A stretch of DNA of 61,237 nt from Ichthyophthirius multifiliis. Taxonomy: Eukaryota; Ciliophora; Oligohymenophorea; Hymenostomatida. Positions within the stretch are counted from its first letter, which is position 1. The number at the start of each line of letters is the position of its first letter. The stretch lies in the NCBI RefSeq assembly GCF_000220395.1, contig NW_004086354.1:1-61237 (forward strand), written 5' to 3'. Both the position numbers and the translations under genes were made by a program. Under the pieces are notes generated by a model. That model saw only the letters and a program-made list of their open reading frames with translations, had not been told where the DNA came from and ran no database searches. Below, piece by piece: positions 48,901 to 60,876 of the stretch.

Positions 48901-50216
48901 TGCAAAAGATTCTTGTGACTTAATTTTAATGGAAGATTCATTACATGCTTTAAGTAAAGGAGTTTGTGAAGGAAAATTAATTTATGAAAATTTAAAAAAG
49001 TCCATTTCGTTTATCCTTGCTGCATCTGTACCTTAAATTATGGCTTTTGTTTATTGTTTTTTGGCTGCAATACCTTTTGCACTTACTCCTTTATAAGTTT
49101 TGGTGATTGATTTGGGAATTGTACATATTCCGGCTTTATTTTACGTATATTTACAAAACGAGAAAATTGGATTTCAAAATAATCTTAAATAAGTTAACAA
49201 AAGAATGATTGTTATTGCATATTTTTTGGTTGGATTTTGTTCTTGTTTGGCTGGATTTTTATCTTTTTTTATGGTTTTAAAAGATTTTGGCTTATCTCAT
49301 GAAAATCTATTAGGAATTTTAGAAAAGAGAATTTATGAACCTTTAGATGGTGATGAATTTGATACTAATAGCTTTTGGTTAGGAAATTCGTTATTAAAAT
49401 AAAATTTTCCTTGTTAAAAAGGAAAAGATTATCCAAATCAATTAGGAAGACATTTAGATTGGATTTTTCATAAAGATTTTTCTTTTGATTTCAGGTTAGC
49501 TTTAGCTTATTGCGATGTATTAAAAAAAAAAAAAAAAAAAAAATATAAATTTGTAGAATGATGGTAATTGGAAAATAAATTTAAATAATAATAATTAACA
49601 ACTTTTGTGTGAATCGAATATTATGAGTGATGTTTCGGAAAGACCCGCTTGTTATACAACTGAAGTATTGAAATATGCCTAAACTTCATATTTATTTTCT
49701 AGTAGTGTAGTTATAATGATTAATTATTTATTATCTAAAACTAAAAGTATAAGTTTTTTTTATGATTAATCTGGGAATTTCTATATTATTTGTGGATTAT
49801 TTTTTTAAATATTTATACTTTTGTTGTTCAATTTAGTATCTGTATTTTATCTTTCAATAGGAACTAGAATTATTGAATTTAAGTATTTTTAATTTTTTTT
49901 TAATAAATATGGATTTTTTTTTAGATATTACGGCTTTTATGGAGTTCCTTTTGGAATATTTTTATTTATTTTAGACGAAATAAGGAAATTTTTTATAAGA
50001 AAATAATTATATGTTTTAAATTAAAATAAAATAAAACAAGAAAAAAATTAAAAAAAAGAAAATTACAATAAAGACGAAATTATATTAGAAGATAAATTTT
50101 AAACAACAAACGAAGATGAGAAAAAAAATTTAATACAAAAAATTAAATAAGAAACATAAAATAATTATATAAAATAAGAATAAAATACTTGGATATTAAG
50201 ACATGTATTAATCTGA
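45969..50216 (+). CDS. Degenerate P2C-type (Na+/K+-ATPase-like) P-type ATPase
   Basis: The ATG at 45969 opens MSQKKIQFKLSSAII; TGA at 50214-50216. Exons follow Na+/K+- and H+/K+-ATPase alpha subunits from end to end: GLKELQERYLTNIQTGLTQ, PQKSIVIRNSEEVCINSSEV, MVSPADIRILASSD, ENPLSTTNIIFLGCKITNGK, ESLTALGQSTCICID, KGSPQVVW, GEDALTATQIAKKS, FTRIQPSHKVYIIKAL, DSCDLILMEDS, LIYENLKKSISFILA and FILDEIRKFFIRK. The catalytic motifs are altered: TGES reads TGNK (46855-46866), PEGL reads PLGI (47290-47301), DKTGT reads DMTGV (47419 on; the Asp remains), TGD reads TGE and GDGVNDS reads GKECKDS (48834 on). Transmembrane segments M1-M10 look present. The family pumps cations across the plasma membrane; this member probably cannot run the normal cycle. 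About 1,150 residues, with many AT-rich introns, plus a charged C-terminal tail of about 60 residues after FIRKQ. Confidence 0.9.
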
Positions 50217-50515
50217 AAATAAAAGAATTAATTAGTTTTTTTTTTAAAAAAAAAATCTAAATATTTTAAGTTTTTTGTTTCAAATAAAAATATGAAAATT
50301 CTTTTTAAAAAGATAATAATTTTGCTTTTAATAAATATATGTATATTGAATCTCTTTTATTTTATTTTTTTATTAGCATTTAAAAAATTATACCTTTTAT
50401 TTTTTTATAATTAAATAATAAAATTGATTGTTAATATTAAAATAATATAATATTTACAATAAAATAAATTAACATTTAAAGTTTTTTAAATTTAAAAATT
50501 AATTTTTATAAAATA

Positions 50516-51315
50516 TCAGTTCCAATTATCAATTTTTGCATTATAATAAACATGAGTTTTCCCTTAAGAACATTATTAAGGCCTATCAGGATAATCCAAA
50601 ATTCTACATTTTTTAATTAAGTATATTGCAGGATTAATAGGCTAATAAGCGATTCCATACTAGGATTTATTTTCAGTATATCCAGGGAAAGGATGCTAAT
50701 AAGTTTATTCGGTAAATTTTAGGGAATTCGAATTATTAACAGTGACTTTGAAAGGTTTATAAAATTCATTATATGACGTGTGCCCCAAAAAAGGGACTTT
50801 AATATTACTGGGTTTATATTAACTATTAAAAGCTGAAGGAAATGGATTATTAATATTAGTCTTAAATGTAGAATTTTAAGGAAAACTATTTTAATAATTA
50901 GATTTTTCAAGAAAAGGTGCATTTAATTTCGGCATATTTTTTTAAAAAGAATTCTCTTGTGCTTTTTCTAGTTCATATTTTGGGTAACTCTTGCTATAAG
51001 TAGTTTCTTGATTAAACTCAGTTTTTAAAAATATTTCATTTTAGGGCTAATGCTTGAATGTTTTTTATATTTAATGTTCTGGAAAATCTCTTTAAAAAGT
51101 TGTTTTTAATTGTTCTGGAAAATATTTCTATACTTTAAATTATGGATGGTTGTGACGAAATTTAGGTGATTAAACCTTTCTATTGAATATATATTTTTAT
51201 TAATTTGTCGATTTTAATTAATCTGGAGAATATGTTAATTAATATTAAGGACAATGATGTTTCCTACATGAACATATTTAGCATATACATTCTCCATCAT
51301 GCTTGAGTTTTCGAT
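50516..51315 (-). CDS. SAXO/MAP6-like ciliary microtubule protein (5' end unresolved)
   Basis: The N-terminal part carries the SAXO hallmark CICQICSCRKHHCP, a Cys-rich motif that precedes the microtubule-binding Mn repeats in SAXO1/FAM154 and MAP6 relatives. Repeats of the type found in the family follow: FKVQKYFPEQLKTTFQRDFPEH and then YKPFKVTVNNSNSLKF, GYTENKSQYGIAYQPINP. The stop is TGA at 50516-50518. SAXO proteins bind and stabilise axonemal and basal-body microtubules. Upstream of the motif the frame meets TGA with no ATG; an AG acceptor at 51316-51317 (minus strand, ...AAAAG|ATCGAAAAC) marks the likely start of exon 2, so the first exon lies further upstream and was not found. Pro, His and Gln are frequent, as in other members. 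Confidence 0.82.
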
Positions 51316-51991
51316 CTTTTGGTGATTTTTATAAATTTTTTATGGTTTTTTTATATTTAAATCATTATTTTATGTATGTTTTTATATAGTGTTAAAATAA
51401 AAGCATATTCTTATATTTAAAATTTTATTATATTTTTACTTATTAAGTTTTTTTATTATAAAATAAGATTAATTTCTAAAATTATTAGAGTTATTTTTTA
51501 TATAAAATTACTAATAAATAGTTTTTTTATAATATTTTTGCTTATTCTTTATATATTAAACAATGTATGTGTAATTTTATATTTATTTAATATTTTTTTT
51601 GATAACTTATCATAAAAGTTATTTTTTAATAATAATGAGAATTTATGATATATATTTTAAATTAATATTTATATATTTACATGAAACACACGTATTGTAT
51701 ATTTTTTTTTAATTAATAAATAATATAATAATATGGTAAAAGGATATTTAAATTAATTGATTAATATATTAATTAAAATTATATCATTTTTGTTTCTAAT
51801 ATTTTATATAAAATACGTTTAATTGAATTTTTTCTATATTTATTATTATGATTTTTTTTAATTTAACTAAAATTATTTATGTATCTTTAGTTTCATATTT
51901 TTGCTTATATCATAATGTTTTTAAATATGAAAAAAAAAATATATAATTAAATAATACAAATAGAAAAATAAAAAAAAACAAAAAACAAAAA
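51316..51991. other. Spacer, should contain first exon of SAXO-like gene
   Basis: About 680 bp of A/T-rich DNA. The SAXO-like gene's start codon must be here on the minus strand but I could not identify it. No plus-strand coding before 51992. Confidence 0.45.
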
Positions 51992-54237
51992 ATGAAGAAT
52001 GGTTTAAATTTTTAGCATTCCTAAATATAAAAATAGTTTACCTCCTAATTATAGAATAAAGTAAATAAAAATACTTAGTTACTAAAATTCATATTCTTTT
52101 TAAATAAAATATGAATAATAAATATTATTTTTAAAAATTTAGAAACCTAAACAATTTCTAATAATTTCAATATACTTTATAATATATTTTTTATCCACAG
52201 TTGTTTAATATAGTACTTATTAATCTTTTATAATTTATTTTTATATCCTTGCAATAATCTTAGTAAATATTTTTGTTAAGGTATTTCCTTCATTTCGTGA
52301 GTTAATAATTTTATTTTCTTAAGTTTTGTTTGCATTTATTCTTAGTTTTAAAAATTAATAAACCAATAAATTCTTATTAGGATAAAACATATGTGTATGT
52401 TATGTAGTATAAAGTTCAAATATGATATATATAATTATTGGAATTATTGCTAGCTAAGTTACAATATTAGTAAATATAGAATAAATGAATTATTCTGAAT
52501 ATATATGTAGTTGTTTAGTAGTATTTATAATTATTTTGGAAAAATATTACGAATACAAAGAATCTTAATATAGTTTTTATTATGATTTAAATTTAAAATA
52601 GTATTAGGACATTATATAAAACTAAATAAATAATGAAATACTTTTTATTAAATATGAAAGCGGGCATATTCATTTACATAGTAATTATTTTATAATACGA
52701 AATAATAAATTCTTCATCTCATATTTATTTTTTAAAATATATATTAGATTGTAATTAAAAAGCTAGATAGCATAACATCCACAAAAATAGTATAATTTTT
52801 AATTAATTTTTAGAAAAATAAATTATCGATACATAAAAATCGAGGATTTAAATGGTAAAAGTAGATTAAATAAAAAATAATTTAAAAAGTTATTTATTAA
52901 TAAGACTAAGTTTGATGAATGAAAAAAATGAAAAAATAGTTTAAAATAATACAAATAATAATAATAATAAAATTACTAATATTACAAACATATAAAAAAA
53001 ATAATATAAATGTAGTATATAAAATATATTAGATGAGTAATATAATTAAGACACATTATATTGTGATTATATGGTAAATAATAAAATAAAAAGAATACAA
53101 AATAAATGTAGCTTAGATATACTTAGATTAAAATTTGCTACTTTTTCTAAGTTTTAAGGAAAATTTAAATTAAAGGCATAAATAGTAATCTAAAAAAATA
53201 TAAATATAATAGTCTTTGCTTATAAAATGTATTGAAAATTCAAATTATAAATTGAAAGAAATTTTGAATTAAATTTAAATTAAAAATTATGATATTGTTA
53301 ATAAAATAATTATTTTTTTATGAATAATATATTTGCTTTATAACTATATTTAAAAAGTAATATTTAATTAATTTCTTAAACATTTGATTTCCTTCTTCTA
53401 CTTAAATAAATATAATAATTATTTAATAATAGTCTAATTATAAACTTTGACTATCAAAAAGAAAGCTTAATAATAAAAAGCGATTAATAATGCTTATTTT
53501 ATATTTTAACAACTATGTGTAGTTAATTTAATACAAATAATAAAATATTATTAAATATAAACCAAATAAAAAAATATAATGAATATAATGATGATGTATT
53601 AGAAATAGCATTTGTTTACGATGATAATATAATTGAAAATTATAATTAAAATAAGGACAAATATTTAAATGAAATAGAAAGTTATATATTGAAATATTGT
53701 ATTAAAAGAATAAGCACAAACGGAATCAATATAATAAACAGTTAAAATAATAAGAAAATATATTCATTTAAATTACTTTTAAATTTAGATATTCTTAAAT
53801 AAAGTTCAGTAAGAAGTATATAAGCATTTGATTTATTAAATAGTTAATATTCTATATAATAATAATTTAAAAATTCTTCTTCATAAAAATTCTCATCTAG
53901 TAAATAAAATAGTGTAACTAATATTAAAAATTAATCCCTTTATTTTTGTAGAAAAAGAATTAATACTTAACCTTTTGCATAAATATCTTCTGCTAGCAAA
54001 TAAAATTAAAGAAATAATTAATACAAAATTAGGTACTCTTAAAATTCTCAAAACAATTATTGTTTAAAAAATATTAATATTGTTTATAATGAAATAACAG
54101 AATCTTAATAGCTTGAAGACACTAGGAAAAATACTTAAGAAATTAAATAATTAGAATTAAACCATAAAATAAATATCGAATTTATAAGAGTAAAACATAT
54201 ATCTATAAATTCTGAATCTATTCCTGAAGTAAATTGA
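51992..54237 (+). CDS. Multi-pass membrane protein, sensor-like, ciliate-type
   Basis: The ATG at 51992 opens MKNGLNFQHSQIQKQFTSQ; splicing a GTAAATAAAA...TTTAG intron joins LQNK to KPKQFLIISIYFIIYFL. Five or six hydrophobic helices follow (FIIYFYILAIILVNIFV, LIILFSQVLFAFILSF, MIYIIIGIIASQVTILV, SCLVVFIIILEKYYEYK). Then comes a soluble part with FIKYESGHIHLHSNYF and DYMVNNKIKRIQNK, and later a long Asn/Gln/Ser-rich tail ending ISINSESIPEVN and TGA at 54235-54237. Membrane bundle, PAS-like segment and coupled C-terminal region resemble ciliate membrane-anchored hybrid histidine kinases, but I find no H-box, N-box or G-box, so kinase activity is not supported. Frame changes near 52920, 53240 and 53500 indicate introns I did not place. 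Confidence 0.5.
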
Positions 54238-55379
54238 AATAATTAATAAACGAATTAAAAATTTAGTCAAAAATATAAAAAAAAAATAATTAATTATTAA
54301 AAAAACATAGAGATATAGTTTATAATATAATTTATATTATTTAATTATATCTTATACATTAAATTAATTTATTAATATAAAAATATATAAATATATAAAT
54401 ATATATATATTTATATATATATATATATATTACTTAAATTAATTCTAAAATGGAGATAATTAATTAATTGAAGCAAATTAAATAATCTTTTTCTAAATTT
54501 AGTTGGACTTATGCAATAATAGTATTATAATCTTTCTTTGAGCACAGGATATTTTTAATTTATGATTCTATTTAATAATTAATTTTTATTTATGTTAAAA
54601 ATACTTTAAATATTTTTATTTTTCAAAAATAATAAATTTTTTTTATTTCATAAATTATTACCATTGATAATATTGATTTTTATGATACATTTATCATTAA
54701 TAATTACACTGATTAAGATAGTAATTATTATGAATTTTAGTGAGATTATGTACTCTTAGTATAGAAATTTTATGCAAAAGATAATAAAATAAAAAGGAGA
54801 AGTTGAATCAAAATTAATTCTTATTTAAATTTGACAAATGGAAGAGTATAATATAAAGAATAATCAACTGTTTTATTAGACATATTTTTTTCAGAAAATA
54901 AAATAATTCTTTAGAAAGTTAAAAGATTAAATATAGGTAATAAATAAATATTTAAATAAAAAATAATTATTTAATATAAATATGTATATTCTATTATATG
55001 TTTTTTTTAAATTATATTTATCTTTAAAAAATAAAATAAAAAAAAATTAAAATAATTTTATTATATACATTTATAAGCTTTTTTTATTTATTTATAAAAT
55101 ATATTTACTAATTATTATTAATCATTATATAAGACAATGAAATTTATTTTTATATATTAAAAAATTAATTCTTATGCAAATATAAAAAAATATTGTTTGC
55201 TTATATTAATATTAAAAAATTATATTACATTTTTATATTTTTAAAAAATATTTATAAAATAATTATTAAAAAAATATATAATTTTTTTCTAATAATTATA
55301 ATAGTATATTAAATATATCTTAACACATATTATAATTCATATTTTAAAAATTAATATTATATTAAATTATAATTATAAA
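54238..55379. other. Spacer with a decayed fragment
   Basis: Apart from the fragment at 54451-54935 this 1.1-kb interval is A/T-rich, with an AT run near 54390-54430. It precedes the BBS7 gene. Confidence 0.5.
54451..54935 (+). pseudogene. Possible decayed or spliced coding fragment
   Basis: An ATG at 54451 opens MEIINQLKQIKQSFSKFSWTY. After a T-rich gap the text ITIDNIDFYDTFIINNY is followed, past a TGA at 54741, by DYVLLVQKFYAKDNKIKRR, another TGA at 54804, then INSYLNLTNGRVQYKEQS and LLDIFFSENKIILQKVKRL. The pieces read like a folded domain (perhaps a BAH-type module, a weak guess), but the two in-frame TGAs are not removed by an obvious intron. Either a dead gene or one with tiny introns. 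Confidence 0.35.
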
Positions 55380-57998
55380 ATGGAACAATAATTAATTCCT
55401 ACTCTTTACACATAAATAAATGCAACAAATAAACATACTTTAAAAGCTGTTTAAGGATCATAAAAATAAAAATAACATAGCTGTAAAATAAATAAAATAT
55501 ATAAATATACTTTAAATTTTTATTTTTTATTTAAATATATTAATATAATAAAAATAATTACATAAATTACATAACTTATTAAACTTATATTATTTTATTT
55601 TGTTATATTAATACGATTTTTCCTTATAAAATAAATGAATTAATATAAATTTAATTTAGATTTAAAATATTATCATATACAAATATTATTTATTGAAATA
55701 TTTAAAAAAATAGTTTTTGCTGGAGATACATTTGGGTATATATACAATTTCGAATTTTAAAAGGGATAATTATAACAAATATTTAAATCTCAATAAAACA
55801 GCAAAGAAATAAATTTTATTTAATCATATAATCAATAATAAGATATATATTATGCAACCGGAACATAAATAAAAGGAATAAATAAAAAAGGTAAAGAAAT
55901 ATTTAAAGGAGAAACTCACTAGACAGAACCAATAAGAAATTTTATTATTGACGATAATATAATATGGACAACAGGAGTAATTTTTAATAAAAAATAAATA
56001 AAAAAATAATAAAATATATATAAAAAGTAATATCTTGTAAATAAATTTGAAATAAACAATAATGATTTAAAAGAAACATCATATTATTAAAGCCCTGAAA
56101 AGATAAATTACATTTTGATAGGAAATTATACAGGTGAAGATTACTAAACGATTATAGCAAGTAGTGATAATCATCTTAAAATATTATAAGAAGATACCGT
56201 TTTAAACCAAATAGACACTAATTCTTAAATAACACACATTATTCCATACAAACCTTCATATTAAATAATAAACTCATGTAAAGAAGCCCCTAAAACGATG
56301 TTATGTGGTACTCAAAATGGTGAATTAATATACATAGACTGCAAAGTTAAATAAAAAAAAATCTTTTTGGAACCACTTTGGACCTTGAAGGGAAACTCAG
56401 AAGCTTGTATAAGAATATTTAATAGTTTTGATTTTCAAAAAAATGGGCTTTCAGATGTACTTTTAGCAAGGGAAGACTCAACTTTAGAATGGTGGGGTTG
56501 CAATATTAATGGTGAATTAGAAATTATATGGGAAAAATAATTTAATGAAAGTATAAATGGAGTTGAAGGAGGATATTTTGTAAATCAAGAAACAAGTGAA
56601 TTTATTATAAGTAGTTTTTCAGGAAAAATAATAGGGTTTTAAGACACTTTAAGTAAGTTTAAAAATATTGATGAAAAATAAGTAGCTTAAAATTTAGATG
56701 TATTGCAATAAGAAATAAAAAAACTCGAGTAGACAGCATTAGAACTTGAATAAAATATAAACAATAATTAAAGTATATCCAAAGGAGCTTTTGGTAATGA
56801 AAAAACCTTCAAATTAAATTACAAAATAGAAATTCTCGTTGAAGATGCAAGTTATAATCTTTATTTAGATTCGGAATTAGGAATTGAACTTGCAGCTTTT
56901 TAAAGTGATTTGAAAATTGAAATAGTCGAATTTAATAATAAAATAAGTGTAAAAGGAAGCTCTCCAGATGATAATATTAATGGTAACTATTTTTTGGAAA
57001 CTTATCGAGTAATTGAATAATCAATTAATAAATTAGAATTCAAACTCAGAACTTATGAAGGAAAATAAGGAGAAATTAAAGTTTTTGTAATTCCTTATAA
57101 TTATTCTAATAATGCTTAAATACTAGTAGTGCCAATAAAGCCTTTATCTATGCACGTTAGAAGCAATTAGAATATAAAAGAAGGTAACTTTTAATTATTT
57201 TTTTAATTTAAATTAATATATATACAAATTATTAGATAGCTAATTTAATAGTTTAGAATTTATAGGAGACTTCTCTAAAAATGATATGCATACCTGGATT
57301 ATGTTAATGATTAATGAAGTTCCTGTAAATTATGAAGATGAGAGTGTTCTTGTCTTTAAAAATGCACTTGTTGGTTCAACCCTTTTTTGTAAATATTAAG
57401 CAGGAAAAGCTTGCTTTAAAAGTGATTCTATTAGTACGATATGTATTATAAAAGATTTTGTTAATAAAGAAATTAATTAAAGAGGATTAAATGTTAGTGT
57501 TAAATGGGATGTTAACGATAATAGCGTTTTGACTATTTTTGAATTACTTAAACCTTAATTTGAATAACATAAAAAAAATAATGTCAAATGTAAAATAATT
57601 CCTGCATTAAAAGAGTTAAAACTAAGTGTAAATATAGATATATAAATATATTAATATATATTTAAATATATGTTTATATATATATACGTATATATTATTT
57701 ATTTATTTAGGAATAAGAAAATAGTTTTATGTCTGATGAACTTAAATAAATTTTAGCAAATGGAGACGAATTACTTAAATAATTTTAAAATTTACCTAAA
57801 AAAATAGAATATTTAAAAGGAATAATAAGTGATCTGTAATTTTTTTTTGACTTATATTTTTTATTTAAATAATTTAAAAGAATATTTGATAGAGCAAGTT
57901 TAAAATATTTAGAAAATCCTCAAAATAAAATAGAAACAATAATGAGTTATTTAGATAAATATTAATATGATTAAGCAATAAAATACATATTAATGTGA
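55380..57998 (+). CDS. BBS7: BBS7, BBSome subunit
   Basis: The ATG at 55380 opens MEQQLIPTLYTQINATNKHTL. After an AT-rich intron of roughly 230 nt (acceptor near 55707) the beta-propeller starts: VFAGDTFGYIYNFEFQKGQ, IKGINKKGKEIFKGE. Text agrees with BBS7 throughout: SDVLLAREDSTLEWWG, NESINGVEGGYF, FIISSFSGKIIGF, DASYNLYLDSELGIEL, NYFLETYRVIEQSINKLEF, RTYEGKQGEIKVFVIPYN, IKPLSMHVRS, FIGDFSKNDMHTWI and CFKSDSISTICIIKDFVNKE. The last exon ends IMSYLDKYQYDQAIKYILM with TGA at 57996-57998. BBS7 forms the BBSome core with BBS2 and BBS9 and helps carry membrane proteins in cilia. Order of domains is propeller, coiled coil, GAE-like platform and helical end. An AT-rich intron near 57635-57712 separates the last parts. 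Confidence 0.95.
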
Positions 57999-58117
57999 AA
58001 AAATTAAAATATTATAAATCTAAAAAAATAAAAAATTATTTATTAAAAATACTTTATTAAATTATTAATTTTAGACTAAAAAAATTACATATCTAAATTT
58101 ATATTTTTTTAAAAAAA

Positions 58118-59379
58118 ATGTATGAACTTTCTGTTTAACCCACAATAAATTGGGAAGAATGGTGTGCAATTTTTACTTTATTATTTCGAAGAGACACAAC
58201 CCCTGGTCCATATTCATCTAAAGTAATTAATGATTAAACATACAAATTAGGCTTAGAGTACTTAAATTAAGTATTGTTACGAGACAAACATAAAAATAAT
58301 ATATCATTATAATACACAAGTGATTTTTTGATCCACTACAGCCAAAAGGACTAAGTAAAAGATGATATGTTTATAAAGTCAGCTGGTTTGGACATTGTTA
58401 GATTTACAAGTCAAATAGCTGATATGTGCTAGAAAAAAAACGTGCGATCAATAAATGAAATGTTAAGAGAAATGGGTATGTAAGAACATGAATTTATATC
58501 AGAAATAAGACATTCATTAACCCATAAAGGCGTTCCTAGTGTATATTTAGTGAAGAAAAGTTTAGATTATTTAATTGGATTTATATTTTAATTTTATTGG
58601 CTAAAATAATGGGAAGAAATTGTAAAAAATTAACTTGTAGATTTTTATGAAGTTGATAGAATGACGAAAAGCATTTTAAAAAATTCTAATATAAACTTGA
58701 ATTCATTTTTCGGGAAATCATTAATATTTTAAAATTCTAAAAAAGATAATATATTTGAGGAAAATATATTTTCTTTTCGAAAAAAAGTTAATTCTTTTGC
58801 TCTTAAGTTTCTTTAAGATTATAATGGAAAGGAGAGTTTTAATCTTCTGAAAAAAAAAAAACTCATTTCGCTTTCTTATTAAGTGAACTTCTCAAAATTC
58901 TGCTTTAAAACACTTTCTATTCATTTAATGCACAAGATAAAAAAAATTCATTCGCAAATAATTACAATAAAGAAATAATCATTACTAACTTTATACTTTT
59001 TTTAAAAGATTTAGCTGAAAATAAAATCTTTTCTTAAATCTTTCAAAAAGTTATGCATTTTTCTTTCTTATAATATAAAATTGAAAGGGTTATTTATTTA
59101 GCTGATATTTTACATGAATTAAAAGCATTTCCTCCTCTTTTTAATTAAAAATTAATGTTTAAATCAAGATTAGACAATTATAATAATAATAATTAGCAAA
59201 AAAATTAAGAAAAAAATAAAAATAGTAATAACACTAAGGAAATTGAAAATAAAGACCATTAAGAAAAAAATTCAGAATTAAAATTAGGAGTATTTACTAA
59301 AAAAATAGATTATTTTTTTAGTATATTAGGAAAATAATATATGTAGTCCACAACAAAAATATTAAATTAAGATTTGTGA
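58118..59379 (+). CDS. LAS1: LAS1, pre-rRNA ITS2 endoribonuclease
   Basis: The ATG at 58118 opens MYELSVQPTINWEEWCAIF. The HEPN domain matches Las1: GLDIVRFTSQIADMCQKKN, INEMLREMGMQEHEFISEIR, then the catalytic RHxxTH as RHSLTHKGVP, and YLIGFIFQFYWLKQWEEIV. Later text FLLSELLKILLQNTF, NFILFLKDLAENKIF and YLADILHELKAFPPLF runs to TGA at 59377-59379. Between about 58790 and 58860 the reading frame moves; a 12-A run sits there, so a short intron or a homopolymer length error are both possible. Las1 pairs with Grc3 to cut ITS2 during 60S assembly in the nucleolus. The catalytic Arg and His are present. Confidence 0.88.
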
Positions 59380-59877
59380 TTTAAAAAAATAATAATAATA
59401 AAAAAAAAAAAAATATATATTTTATAATTAATAACAATGTTAAACTAGTTTTTTTTAAAAAAATAATAATATATTAACATTTAATATATTAATAATTTAA
59501 AAAATAATTATATATATATATTATATATATATATATATATATAATATATTATAACATAAATATATATAAATATAAATAAATATTAGTTTTATTTTAATTA
59601 CTATCTTTCTTTTATTTTTACTCTCTTTTAATTATCAAAATATATTAATTTCATTATAATTAAAAATATTATATTATCTTTATAATTGTATAATCTTTAC
59701 GTTATTTTAATATTTTATATTAATTGTATTTTTAATATGCTTTTTTTTATTAAATTTTAAAAGAAATCTTCTTCTTTTTTAGACTTTATTAATTATAAAC
59801 TTTTGGAGTCCTTTTTTTTTAAACTAATCATCATACAAAAATATACTTATAAATAAAATACTATGTTAAGCTAGATA
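59380..59877. other. Spacer between convergent genes
   Basis: About 500 bp of A/T-rich DNA with short AT runs near 59508-59545. No coding signal. Confidence 0.6.
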
Positions 59878-60480
59878 TCATTTAAAAATCTTATATTTAT
59901 TTTTATGAATTTGACTTCTTTATAAGAATTAACTATTTTATTATATAATTTAAAATAGAACAAAAATCTCCAATATTCTCATTTAATGTTTGACCAAGTA
60001 CATATATTATTCAATTATTTTATTAAAAATTTAAAGGTTTATTTTTATCATTAAATTCCCACTGTTATAAAGAGTTTAATTTTTATATAAGTTATTTTTG
60101 TATTTTTCAATAATAATATTTTTGCTATTATGAATTTTTTTCATTGCATTTACCTAATATTTCTGTAAAATATTTAAGGTAATATTCTAATGAACATATT
60201 TCCTATATATTTTAAAGAAGTTTAAATATTATTATATATAAAGAATAATTTTCTCCTACTTTCGAATTTAATAATATACTCTTTTTATTGAACTATCACC
60301 ATCACAACTTAAAATAAATATTAATTTTATTTTAAATAAAAATAATTTTAGAATGTCTTTTTAATTATTTTTATTCAATTTATATAATTGAGGTTTAACA
60401 TATTCTTTTAATAGTGTAAGCTCAACCTATTATTACTATTACAATAATTAGTTATTTTTTTTAGTGGAGTTTTAAATAAT
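59878..60480 (-). CDS. Possible gene, unrecognised
   Basis: A minus-strand frame without TGA ends at 59878-59880 and reads like protein: STKKNNQLLQQQQQVELTL, LLKEYVKPQLYKLNKNNQ, FILSCDGDSSIKRVYYQI, LMIKINLQIFNKIIEQYM. No ATG in frame was found at the upstream end, so a first exon is missing or the frame is fortuitous (TGA is rare in such DNA). No family recognised. It sits between LAS1 (convergent) and the RRP40-like gene (same strand). Confidence 0.33.
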
Positions 60481-60876
60481 TTTTAATTATATCAATAAAT
60501 ATTCATAAATATATATATTTATATATTTATATAATTTTTTTTTTTTTTTTATTTTAAATTAACAAATATACTAATAAATTAATTTAATTTCTATATGTAA
60601 AAAATAGCCTAATCTTATAAATATAATGTTTAATTATTTTACTTGAAATTATTTATTTAATTTTTATATATTTATATATTAAATTAAGAAAATTAAATTA
60701 ATTACATTTTTATATATAAAATTTTATTTATAAAATATCTTATTATAAATGTATATATATATTTTCTTTTAATTTACATATAAAATCTATATATTAAAAT
60801 AATTTAAACATATAACAAAAGTTAAAATATCTCAAAATAAAAAAATATACAAAAAATCAATTAATAAACAAAAAAT
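60481..60876. other. Spacer with T-rich runs
   Basis: Nearly 400 bp of A/T runs, including a T12-type run near 60537-60550. Nothing coding seen; it precedes the 3' end of the RRP40-like gene. Confidence 0.55.

Noticed and set aside
45969-50216. Reading the P-type ATPase-like gene as a dead pseudogene
   Set aside because: The frame is kept over about 1,150 residues and many introns, and non-catalytic segments remain well matched, so a conserved non-pumping protein is more likely.
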